Origin: Ficedula albicollis | Lineage: Eukaryota; Chordata; Aves; Passeriformes; Muscicapidae | Reading direction: 5' to 3' | Length of the DNA: 64,000 nucleotides | NCBI RefSeq assembly: GCF_000247815.1 | Contig: NC_021683.1 | Coordinates: 9,248,286 to 9,312,285, forward strand | In this document: piece by piece, positions 36,381 through 46,740 of the stretch | Layout of the letters: each line of letters opens with the position of its first letter | Numbering within the stretch: the stretch's first letter is position 1 | Translations under genes and position numbers: made by a program | The notes under the pieces: generated by a model | Seen by the model: the letters and a program-made list of their open reading frames with translations, nothing else | Told to the model about the DNA's origin: nothing | Databases searched by the model: none

Positions 36381-36386
36381 AATAAA
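36381..36386 (+). terminator. MBTPS1: MBTPS1 poly(A) signal (AATAAA)
   Basis: AATAAA about 560 bp after the stop codon ends a plausible 3' UTR (35820 to about 36400). It is followed about 35 bp later by a TG-rich stretch. Confidence 0.65.
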
Positions 36387-36409
36387 TATGTTATCTATAT
36401 GAAGCAAAG

Positions 36410-38535
36410 ACAACGTGCTGAGTGGCTCTTCTTTCCACTTGCAGTCAAAGAGAGCAAATTGTTGGGTAGCGAAGATTTTCATGTCACCTCTCTTCCCACC
36501 ATATCTTTGTCCTTAACAGCAGTATCCCAAGCTGCAGACTTTCCTTTGGAGCACTGACTGGGCAGTGATACAAACAGTGCTTGCTCTGAGTGAGCACAAG
36601 GTTCTGGAAACCTTCAAAACTCAGCAGCACGTGATAAGGAGAGAGCTGTCAAAGAGCTGTGTAGAAAACTGTCATGGGAATGGCACCTAACAGCACTATG
36701 TGGTGTCACAGAGATGAAAACCCAGTCTCCTTTGGTTTGTCCTGCTTGAAAGCTCATGAATTGTCGCTGGCTTAAATAAGGATGCAGACACAAGTTTTCC
36801 CTGTCTGTGCCAGTTAATGTTGCCATAATTGACATAGCTTCTCTCTTTTGTAGTGAAGCTGTGAGCACTTCCCTAGCAAGCGCTTTCATCATTGCTCCAA
36901 ATGAGCACCTTTTCCTAGGAGGAGCCAGGAGCTGGTGGCTGCCTGTGTTTGTGAATGGCATGGCAGCCTGGGCAGGTAAGCAGTGTGCACTGGTGAACAG
37001 TCCTGGGTGAGTTTGTGGTCAGCTCTGGGCATGGCTGGAGAACGAGGAGTCAGGGACTGCCCTACTGGGCAGTCTGCACCCATCCTCTTAGGGCTTACCA
37101 GCAGGGGTGGGGGTGGGCTGTGGAAGGTGCACTGCAGGAGAGAACTTTGCTCCATGTAGTGTGGGACAAGCCCATTCAGGCAGCCATGGATAGGGTTTGT
37201 CAGTGCATGAGTGTCCTGCAAACAAGATTGGGCAAACCAGTTTTCCCTAACTTGAGGAGTGGTTGCCTTTTTCCAACATTTCTCTTCTGGAGGATGCACT
37301 GGAAGAGGCAAGGTCCTGTTGCCATGGCAGAGAAGGCACTGAGCTTTTGCTTTGGAGCCATTAGTGGAGCTTGTTAGGGCTGAGAAGGTGGTCCCAAGGT
37401 TGGGCTGCTTGTGCCATCCCAGTGGGGTTGGAGCCTCTTGCTCCTCCCTTTCTGAGCATAGATCCATAATGATAGGGAGGGGATTTTCAGCATCTCAGTA
37501 TGGCATTAGGATCTCTCGTAGGAACAGCCAGCAGAAGCTGTGCAACTTGTCGAGGCTGTAAAAAATTTATCAGTAAAGGTGTGAAATCTCAAGGGCTCAG
37601 AAAGGATTGCAGGTAGCAAAGCATAACTGTGATTAGTGTTTTTATTTGTATGAAACAAGGACTGTCCATTTGCATTTTTGTGCCTTCTACAGTCTTCAGA
37701 GATAATAATGTGGAAAACAGCCCTTTTTCCATGTGCCAAGGGGACACAGCAGCAGGTAAAGCTGCCAAACCACAGGGACCCCTGGGGCTGGAGCACACAG
37801 AGAAATAGGAGAAAGGGAGGAGAATAAGGGATGGAGCCCAGAGCCACTGAGCAGAGAAGCTGTCTGGGGCTGCTGTGTTGGTGTGGGAGATGAGCTGCAC
37901 CTCTTTGGTTTGAGATTCTTCCATCAGAGGAAGACTGGAAAGCTTTTGGTGCCACTTCTCAGGTCAGTGCTAATAAGGAGACTTGCTCCTCATCGCAGCA
38001 CTAATGAGAGATTAGAGCTCCCCTGCTGTCTTGAAACCAGAATCAAGCTGTATCAAAGCACCAGTCCGAATTAAGAGCCTTTCCCAGTGGCTGGTATTTT
38101 ACAGCCCAGTGGCCAATTTCTAAGTCGTAGAACCCAATTGTTTCCGAAGCCTTTGGTGTGCAGCTAATGAAGGCTTGGAAGGGCCCTTCTAAGTGTTTAT
38201 AAGCCCTGTAGGCGGCAGAGATGTAATGGAGGTGGCAGGCACAATTAGCCATCCATAATTCCTCCTAGCAGCTGATTAAAGTCTCTTTATCCGTCTTACC
38301 AAGATCAGAAGGGCACATATTTGAGAAATCAAAAATGCATTAGAGGCTGTCAGCCAACGCCAGGGCCTGTGTGCTGAGCCCTGGGGCAGTGGCATGTGCC
38401 AAGAGTGGCACAGAGCTGCTGTGTGTCCCTCATGTTGGGAATGGGTCCCTCACTGGGTCTCTGTGGGGTGCAGCCTCCTCTGTGCATGTATGTCCTCTGC
38501 AGCATCCTGTTATCCTGGCATCCCCTTCGTGGAGC
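36410..38535. other. MBTPS1-SLC38A8 intergenic region
   Basis: About 2.1 kb of complex, non-repetitive sequence. No exon, RNA gene or recognisable transposon was found. Open frames are short, lack homology I recognise and have no consistent splice context. Confidence 0.5.
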
Positions 38536-39220
38536 ATGGCATGGCATGGCATGGCATGGCATGGCATGGCATGGCATGGCATGGCATGGCATGGCATGGC
38601 ATGGCATGGCATGGCATGGCATGGCATGGCATGGCATGGCATGGCATGGCATGGCATGGCATGGCATGGCATGGCATGGCATGGCATGGCATGGCATGGC
38701 ATGGCATGGCATGGCATGGCATGGCATGGCATGGCATGGCATGGCATGGCATGGCATGGCATGGCATGGCATGGCATGGCATGGCATGGCATGGCATGGC
38801 ATGGCATGGCATGGCATGGCATGGCATGGCATGGCATGGCATGGCATGGCATGGCATGGCATGGCATGGCATGGCATGGCATGGCATGGCATGGCATGGC
38901 ATGGCATGGCATGGCATGGCATGGCATGGCATGGCATGGCATGGCATGGCATGGCATGGCATGGCATGGCATGGCATGGCATGGCATGGCATGGCATGGC
39001 ATGGCATGGCATGGCATGGCATGGCATGGCATGGCATGGCATGGCATGGCATGGCATGGCATGGCATGGCATGGCATGGCATGGCATGGCATGGCATGGC
39101 ATGGCATGGCATGGCATGGCATGGCATGGCATGGCATGGCATGGCATGGCATGGCATGGCATGGCATGGCATGGCATGGCATGGCATGGCATGGCATGGC
39201 ATGGCATGGCATGGCATGGC
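38536..39220. repeat. Perfect pentanucleotide microsatellite (ATGGC)137
   Basis: 685 bp consisting of 137 tandem ATGGC units with no interruption that I can see (GCCAT on the other strand). The flanks are unique. Frames through it give MAWHG and HAMPC repeats, which are not genes. The absence of any variant unit suggests recent expansion or consensus smoothing of long reads. Confidence 0.97.
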
Positions 39221-39540
39221 ACCTCTCCGAAGTCTCCCAGTGCAGGAGAGCACTAGAGGGCTCTTAGCTGCTGCGGAGACACGCAGGGGTGCTGGCCTCA
39301 TCCTGCACCCAGCGAGTTATGAGGGGTGTGATCTGCAGCTGCCTTCCATCACTCCGTTAATGCCCCTTGGTGTTAATTTCATGCTGGGTGAACAGAGCAG
39401 GATGAGGAAGGCCCTGTGGTAATAATTTTGGGGACAGTGAGAGCACGAGCCCCCTGCCCGACTGCCTGGCCCCGCGCCGGGAACTAATGGGGCTGATGTG
39501 TTCCGCAGGAGCGCTCTGAGCGCCGGGCTTGCCGCGGAGC
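39221..39540. other. Spacer between microsatellite and minisatellite
   Basis: About 320 bp of unique GC-rich sequence. No coding exon recognised. It may be part of the SLC38A8 upstream region. Confidence 0.45.
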
Positions 39541-41457
39541 TGTGAGCCGTGAGCAGGATGGGCTGTGAGCTGTGATCAGGACGGGGCTGGGGGCTGTGAG
39601 CAGGATGGGCTGTGAGCTGTAGGCTGTGAGCAGGACGGGGCTGGGGGCTGTGAGCAGGATGGGCTGTGAGCTGTAGGCTGTGAGCAGGACGGGGCTGGGG
39701 GCTGTGAGTAGAATGGGCTGTGAGCTGTGATCAGGACGGGGCTGGGGGCTGTGAGCTGTGATCAGGACGGGGCTGTGAACCGTGAGCTGTGAGCAGGACG
39801 GGGCTGGGGGCTGTGAGCAGGATGGGCTGTGAGCTGTAGGCTGTGAGCAGGACGGGGCTGGGGGCTGTGAGCAGGATGGGCTGTGAGCTGTAGGCTGTGA
39901 GCAGGACGGGGCTGGGGGCTGTGAGCAGGATGGGCTGTGAGCTGTAGGCTGTGAGCAGGACGGGGCTGGGGGCTGTGAGCAGGATGGGCTGTGAGCTGTA
40001 GGCTGTGAGCAGGACGGGGCTGGGGGCTGTGAGCAGGATGGGCTGTGAGCTGTAGGCTGTGAGCAGGACGGGGCTGGGGGCTGTGAGCAGGATGGGCTGT
40101 GAGCTGTAGGCTGTGAGCAGGACGGGGCTGGGGGCTGTGAGCAGGATGGGCTGTGAGCTGTAGGCTGTGAGCAGGACGGGGCTGGGGGCTGTGAGTAGGA
40201 TGGGCTGTGAGCTGTAGGCTGTGAGCAGGACGGGGCTGGGGGCTGTGAGCAGGATGGGCTGTGAGCTGTAGGCTGTGAGCAGGACGGGGCTGGGGGCTGT
40301 GAGCAGGATGGGCTGTGAGCTGTAGGCTGTGAGCAGGACGGGGCTGGGGGCTGTGAGCAGGATGGGCTGTGAGCTGTAGGCTGTGAGCAGGACGGGGCTG
40401 GGGGCTGTGAGTAGAATGGGCTGTGAGCTGTAGGCTATGAGCAGGACGGGGCTGGGGGCTGTGAGCAGGATGGGCTGTGAGCTGTAGGCTGTGAGCAGGA
40501 CGGGGCTGGGGGCTGTGAGCAGGATGGGCTGTGAGCTGTAGGCTGTGAGCAGGACGGGGCTGGGGGCTGTGAGCAGGATGGGCTGTGAGCTGTAGGCTGT
40601 GAGCAGGACGGGGCTGGGGGCTGTGAGCAGGATGGGCTGTGAGCTGTAGGCTGTGAGCAGGACGGGGCTGGGGGCTGTGAGCAGGATGGGCTGTGAGCTG
40701 TAGGCTGTGAGCAGGACGGGGCTGGGGGCTGTGAGCAGGATGGGCTGTGAGCTGTAGGCTGTGAGCAGGACGGGGCTGGGGGCTGTGAGCAGGATGGGCT
40801 GTGAGCTGTAGGCTGTGAGCAGGACGGGGCTGGGGGCTGTGAGCAGGATGGGCTGTGAGCTGTAGGCTGTGAGCAGGACGGGGCTGGGGGCTGTGAGCAG
40901 GATGGGCTGTGAGCTGTAGGCTGTGAGCAGGACGGGGCTGGGGGCTGTGAGCAGGATGGGCTGTGAGCTGTAGGCTGTGAGCAGGACGGGGCTGGGGGCT
41001 GTGAGCAGGATGGGCTGTGAGCTGTAGGCTGTGAGCAGGACGGGGCTGGGGGCTGTGAGCAGGATGGGCTGTGAGCTGTAGGCTGTGAGCAGGACGGGGC
41101 TGGGGGCTGTGAGCAGGATGGGCTGTGAGCTGTAGGCTGTGAGCAGGACGGGGCTGGGGGCTGTGAGCAGGATGGGCTGTGAGCTGTAGGCTGTGAGCAG
41201 GACGGGGCTGGGGGCTGTGAGCAGGATGGGCTGTGAGCTGTAGGCTGTGAGCAGGACGGGGCTGGGGGCTGTGAGCAGGATGGGCTGTGAGCTGTAGGCT
41301 GTGAGCAGGACGGGGCTGGGGGCTGTGAGCAGGATGGGCTGTGAGCTGTAGGCTGTGAGCAGGACGGGGCTGGGGGCTGTGAGCAGGATGGGCTGTGAGC
41401 TGTAGGCTGTGAGCAGGACGGGGCTGGGGGCTGTGAGTAGAATGGGCTGTGAGCTGT
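39541..41457. repeat. 54-bp minisatellite, about 35 copies, upstream of SLC38A8
   Basis: The unit is 54 bp, built from related half-units: 'gctgtgagcaggacggggct' plus 'gggggctgtgagcaggatgg' plus 'gctgtgagctgtag'. The left end (39541-39790) is irregular; the remainder is nearly homogeneous, with occasional variants such as gagtag for gagcag. The plus strand is strongly G-rich and C-poor with many G runs. Because 54 is divisible by three, a 674-residue minus-strand frame stays open; I do not consider it a gene. The array abuts the next G run directly. Confidence 0.95.

Positions 41458-41530
<73 letters not shown>
41458..41530. repeat. SLC38A8: 73-bp G homopolymer at the SLC38A8 exon 1 border
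   Basis: A pure G run joining the minisatellite to the last codons of SLC38A8 exon 1. The expected upstream coding sequence (start codon and first membrane segment) is absent. The run therefore probably stands in for missing sequence. Confidence 0.85.
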
Positions 41531-41532
<2 letters not shown>

Positions 41533-44500
41533 GGCGGGGCCGTGCCCGCGCTCCTGGTGGAGCTGGTAAGGGCGGATCGGGGCGGGGGGCACGGCGAGGG
41601 GCTGCGGCACAGGGAGCCGAGGGCGCCGGTCCGGGGAGGGCGCGGAGGGACGGGACGCACCTGCTCGGGTACCTGGGCAGCTGGCGGGGACCCCCTTGGC
41701 ACGGGACCCCCGGCCCGACCCCCGCAATCTTCGGGTTTGTTGCTGCGGTTCCACTTTCGGGATGCTCTTTGTAGCTGAAGCCGCACTTGTAGCTGGCTCG
41801 TAGTTCAACTCAAATTAATGGGTGTCTGCTCCCGTACATGCCCCAAAAGACCAAATCTAAGCCCACAGTATCCCAAGGCTGTGTCTCCATCCTTTTGCTG
41901 ACCTTTGGTACCCAGGCCACAGGTGATGTGGCCGCTGAGCTGGTCCCTGGCCGCGGGTCTGCTGGGCGCGCTTCTGCTGCGGGGGTGCTGCGGGTGGGCG
42001 TGCTGCTGCCCGCTGGCTGTGTCCGCAGGGCTCGCTGCTGTTCCTGGTCAGCGGGCTGGCCGTGCTGGGCTATGCCGCGGCCCTCAGCGCCCAGCCCACC
42101 TACCAGGGCGTGGTGCGGGCCGTGTGCGGGGCGGCCGTGGGGAAGCTCTGTGAGGTCTGCTTCCTCCTCAACCTCTTCATGATCTCCGTGGCCCTCCTCA
42201 GGGTGGTGGGCGACCAGCTGGAGAAACGTGAGTTGTTTCCTCTCTCTGTGTTTGGGGCTTGCTTGGGACTGGCAGCTCTCAGGGGTGAGGGGAAGGTCCC
42301 ACGTGGGCTGGGGTCATCCCCAGGGTTTTCCTGGAAATTCTGAGGACATGGGGCTCCCTGGTTCTGCCGTGGTGTGATGCTCCCGACCTCCTTGGGGCAT
42401 CTTTCAGGGTGCAGCTGACCCCCTGCTGCCCCCACAGTGTGTGACTCCCTGTACCCCAATGGGACACTGAGTGGGGCCCCCCAGCTGCCCCCCTGGTATG
42501 TGGACCAGCGCTTCACCCTCTCAGCTCTCTGTGTCCTCGTCATCTTCCCGCTCTCCGTCCCCAGGGAGATTGGCTTCCAGAAGTACTCCAGGTACAACAC
42601 AGGGTACACCACCCTGTGGTGGCCCACCCCTGGTAGCCTGTACCCCAGGACCCTGTGGGGCCACGGGAGCTCCCTTCCTCCCTTCCTCCCTTCCTCCTGG
42701 CTGTGTGCTGATGCTCTCCCATGCCCTGACAGCATCCTGGGCACGTTGGCTGCCTGCTACCTCACTCTGGTCATTGTCCTGAAATACTACCTGCAGGCAG
42801 AGAACCTGCGTTTGACTGAGCCCCCCCAGCCCTCCAGGTAGGAGGGTCAGCCCCATGTCCCTCCTGCCCTGAGCTCCATGGCATGAGCAGTGGCATGGGG
42901 CAGGGCTGGAGGCAGGGCAGGGGTGTTGCTGGGCGCTGTGTGTGGTGGGGGTGAGCTGGGGACTGCTCACAGTGGATGGTAGTTTCCAGCCCCAGCCTTC
43001 ACCCCAGCAGTACCCTTTTATCCATGAGGCAAGAGATTCTCATAGTGGCATCCAGGCTGCACTGCTTACGATATGAAGGTTTCTTCTCCATGAGAACCTC
43101 ATGCCCTTTGCCCTGTGCTTCCTCTCCACGTGCCCAGGTCCTCCTCCTGGACCTCCATCTTCAGTGTCATTCCCACCATCTGCTTTGGCTTCCAGGTAGG
43201 TCACCTGGCCCCTCTGGCCCCAACTACTAGGGCAGTGCTGGCAGCCCCCCGTGGCATCCCAGACCATGAGCATGCCATGCCTTAAAGGGCAGGTTGCAGG
43301 GAAGGGGACCTGTAGCTGTCACCAGAGGTGGCTGTGGGGCAGGACACAAGTGACTGGGAATGGGGCAGAGCGGGACAGGGCACCCATAGGAGGGAGGGAG
43401 GATGCTGGGGGTGGGGGCTGTCCCTGCATGGGGCCCCAGCAGCATCCCCCTTGCCTTGCAGTGCCACGAGGCATGTGTGGCCATCTACAGCAGCATGCGC
43501 AACCAGAGCTTCTCCCACTGGGTCACCGTCTCCGTGCTCTCCATGCTCATTTGCCTGCTCATCTACTCCCTCACTGGTAACCCCAGCACCACACCCTTCG
43601 CTCCTCCTTGCCCTGGGGTCCCCTCTCCCCTTGGCTCATCCATTCTGCTCAGAGCTCCTCTGCCCTGCTCACCGCGCGGCTGCCCTGCCCTCCCTGTCAG
43701 CAGGGCTCTATGGCTACCTGACCTTCGGCGAGGCCGTGGCGTCCGATGTCCTGATGTCCTACCCGGGCAACGACCCGCTCGTCATCGTTGCCCGCCTGCT
43801 CTTTGGCATCTCCATCGTCACCATTTACCCCATTGTGGTGCTGCTGGGCAGGTGAGGGGAGTGGTGACAAGCTGGGTGTCCCCCCAGCCGGTGCAGCTCC
43901 CCTGGGTGCTGTCACCCCCCAACCCTCCCTCCCAGATCCGTGGTGAAGGACCTGTGGGGCGCCCCGAAGCGCGGGGCCGTGGCAGGGTCTGAGGCCCAGG
44001 AGCGGCGCAGCAGGGTGGCTCTGACGGTCACCTGGATGGCCGCCACGCTGGGCATCGCCCTGTTCGTGCCCGACATCGGCAAAGTCATCGAACTCATCGG
44101 GGGCATCAGCGCCTTCTTCATCTTCATCTTCCCAGGCAAGAGTTGGCACGGGGAGGGAGGAAAGCGGGGGTGCTTTCCACTGGTGCATGGCTGCCGTGGA
44201 AAGGGGCCTGTCCTGCCCTGTTTTGGGGGCGCAGGGCTGTGCTCGTGGGGGACAGTGCAGGGGGACAGTGCCGGGGGGCTGTGTTGGGGCTGAGCTTCTG
44301 CACCGGCAGCAGGGCTGTGCCTCGTGTGCATGACTGGGACCCACAGCCTCGGGCCACGCAGAAGGTGAGTGAGTGTCTGTGTTCAGAGCTCGTGGGGGCA
44401 AGGGAAGGGGCAGGCCCAGGCACATCCCTGGGGGTCACCCTGGTCAAGGTGGGAACCCTGCAAGGAGGGGGATTTGGGTGCAGAGGGAAGTGCTCTACTG

Positions 44501-45686
44501 GGGCTGTGCCTGGGAATGTCCCTGCATACCAGGGCTGTGCCCAGGTACCAGAGTGACTTTAGGGGCAGAAAGCTGTGGGGTTTAGTGGCACTGGAACACC
44601 CGGTGGGAGCTGGGGTGGGGTCAGGTTGAGGATCAGAGGGGCAGGGTGCCCCAAGACAGGTGCTGGGTGTCTGTTGTGCCAGGGCCAAGTGTCCCCACCA
44701 CTGCTGCTGTCTGGAGGGGCTGGGGCACAGCAGCAGAACATGTCAGGGGGACCTGAGTGAGTTTTGGGATAAGTGTGTGCTTAAGTGTGTCTGTGGTGCC
44801 CCTGGGGGAGCAGCAGAGTCTGAGGGAGGATGGAGGTTATGTGGTGGGTGGAGGCAGCACCCCAGGACATCGGGGTCTTGGTCAGAGGGGCCTCTGGGGA
44901 GCCATGAACATCTGGGGAGGGGTGAGAGTGCCCCAAAGGGTTCCAAAGTGCTGGAGGGGCCAAGGCAGAGGGTCAGCAGGGGCACCCAGGTGGGTGACAA
45001 AGGCTTGGAGAGGTCCCCTGGGGAGACCTGGCAGAGCTTGAGCCCGTCATGAGGAGAGGGACCACACGAGCTGGGGCGATGGAGACTGCAAGGGGACAGT
45101 CCGGGAAGGAGCACGGTGCTGAGAACCCCACGACAGAGCAGCAGCTGGGTTTGGGGTGAGTTCTGCCTCCCAGGGGCTCAGTATGGGGGCTGTGTGCCCG
45201 GGGAGGACGAACAGCAGGTGCTGACCCAGGGGTCCCGGGATTGGGGCTGGAGCCGGGAGGGGGCAGGACTGGAAGCATGTGGTGATGGGATGGAGCTGGG
45301 CGTGTGTGGCAGTGGCCGTGCCCCAGCACAGGGTGGGTGGGTGGCCACTGGGCACAGGCAGAACTGGGAGTGATCTCGTGGTGGCATCTGCTGGCATTCT
45401 GAGCAAGGCTTGTGTCATTGCAGTGCAGACTGGGGCTGACCCAGAGGGGCTGCTGGGCTCTTCAGCCCTGGACTGGGCCCGAGGCAGAGGAGCCGACCCT
45501 GCAGAGAGCTCACAGCCAGAGGAGCTGGGGTGCAGGGCTGCCCTGCTCCTGGGTCAGCTCTACCCCGGCAGCCTCTGCTCTGTCTGCAGGGCTGCTCTCA
45601 TCGCCTGGGGCGTTCTCTCCGTTCTCGGCGGTGCCTTCGTCTGCGGGCAGAGCGCTGCCCTGGCCGTGCTGGGGCTGCTGCACTGA
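41530..45686 (+). CDS. SLC38A8: SLC38A8, putative sodium-coupled neutral amino acid transporter 8, 5'-incomplete
   Basis: Ten coding segments: 41530-41565 (end of exon 1), 42029-42227, 42438-42591, 42733-42837, 43138-43195, 43462-43576, 43704-43851, 43936-44135, 44313-44364 and 45590-45686 (TGA). They total 1164 nt: 387 residues plus stop, in one unbroken phase. The order of recognisable blocks follows human SLC38A8: [74 protein letters not shown] and [11 protein letters not shown]. The family is SLC38/AAAP, multi-pass plasma-membrane amino-acid transporters; human loss-of-function causes foveal hypoplasia. Human is 435 aa, so about 51 N-terminal residues are missing here, exactly where the 73-G run sits. 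Intron 8 uses a GC donor (CCAG then GCAAGAG, 44135/44136). The gene converges with NECAB2. Confidence 0.93.
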
Positions 45687-45743
45687 GGGACCACAGAGCC
45701 CCACAGAGCCCCAGCGTGCCCCACCGTGCCCTCCCCCGCCATC

Positions 45744-45865
<122 letters not shown>

Positions 45866-45874
45866 CTTTTTTTT

Positions 45875-45933
45875 NNNNNNNNNNNNNNNNNNNNNNNNNN
45901 NNNNNNNNNNNNNNNNNNNNNNNNNNNNNNNNN
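45875..45933. other. Assembly gap (59 N)
   Basis: Fifty-nine undetermined bases in the SLC38A8 3' UTR, close to the NECAB2 3' end. The true size is unknown. Confidence 0.99.
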
Positions 45934-45986
45934 TCCCCGCCATCCCGCCCCGGACAGATGCCCCGAACGCTGGATCCCATGGCGGT

Positions 45987-45992
45987 TTTATT
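45987..45992 (-). terminator. NECAB2: NECAB2 poly(A) signal (AATAAA on minus)
   Basis: TTTATT on the plus strand reads AATAAA on minus, about 750 bp after the NECAB2 stop (46741-46743). It implies a 3' UTR of roughly 46740 down to 45970. No other strong signal was seen in between. Confidence 0.55.
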
Positions 45993-46022
45993 TGGCATCA
46001 CCGTCGCCGTTGTACAGTGGCT

Positions 46023-46028
46023 AATAAA
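46023..46028 (+). terminator. SLC38A8: SLC38A8 poly(A) signal (AATAAA on plus)
   Basis: AATAAA about 340 bp after the SLC38A8 stop, beyond the N gap. It is only some 30 bp from the opposing NECAB2 signal, which predicts overlapping 3' ends. Confidence 0.55.
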
Positions 46029-46040
46029 GACAGGAGAGGG

Positions 46041-46740
46041 TATTGGCAAGGGTCCTGTGCCACACACCCTGCGGGACCCCCACACACGGCGGGGTGGGTG
46101 TGGGATTAGCACAGACACACAGACACACGGACGAAGTACAGACCCCAGGAAGGAGGGGAGGCAGCCACCCTCGCGCCTGCAAGGCACCAGCCGCAGCTGT
46201 GCACAGGCAAAGGAAACCCCCGGGACCCCCACAGCTGGAAAGGACTAAGGGGCACCTTGGGAGCAGGGAACCCCCCCTCTGCCACCACCCTGCCTCCCCC
46301 CGGGGCACTCCCCATCCCTGCAGGCACACACACTCCGCACCAGGCGCAGCCTCAGCCCCCCCAGTCTCCTCCCTGGGTGGCCCCTGGGGACTTGCACAGA
46401 CCCCCAAACTACTCCCTGCTTTCAGGGGGGCTCCCCCCTCCCTCTCCCATTCCTGCTTCCTAGTGCCTGCCTGCACACATTGCCCCCTCTCCCTGTGTCT
46501 GGGGGATGTCCCCCTCCCCAAACCCTGCCAGCCCCTCCCTGGCAGTCCTTCCCCCAAACCACCCCACGCCAGGGAGAGCTGACCCGGGTGATGGGGTGGC
46601 TGAGGGAGGACTCTGGGGTGGGGGACACACACATGGGGGTTTCCTTCACTGCCGCCAGGTCCCACTGACACCTCCCCCAGTCACGGCCACCCCGCAGAGG
46701 GGACAGGGGACAGGTGCTGGCGGGCTCCCGGCACCGACGG
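46041..46740 (-). other. NECAB2: NECAB2 3' UTR
   Basis: C-rich on the plus strand. No coding continuity with either gene. It contains several overlapping open frames that I read as chance products of base composition. The UTR probably continues to about 45970. Confidence 0.5.

Noticed and set aside
37318..37331. GTTGCCATGGCAGA, X-box-like, in the MBTPS1-SLC38A8 spacer
   Set aside because: Two mismatches in one half site and no gene start nearby.
38350..39422. Frames encoding MAWHG or HAMPC repeats
   Set aside because: A 5-bp repeat whose period is not a multiple of three stays open in every frame; it is microsatellite, not coding.
39541..41457. Regular repeat array considered as a CRISPR-like structure
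   Set aside because: Units are contiguous with no unique spacers, and the genome is vertebrate; this is a minisatellite.
39762..41786. 674-residue minus-strand frame with an 18-residue repeat (LTAHPAHSPQPRP...)
   Set aside because: The 54-bp unit keeps any stop-free frame open. No start context, homology or splice support, and it runs through the G tract into antisense SLC38A8.
46021..46671. 216-residue minus-strand frame in the NECAB2 3' region
   Set aside because: The true last exon is at 46741-46769, ending AAWCTLSRE as in human; the frame is a product of G/C-rich composition.
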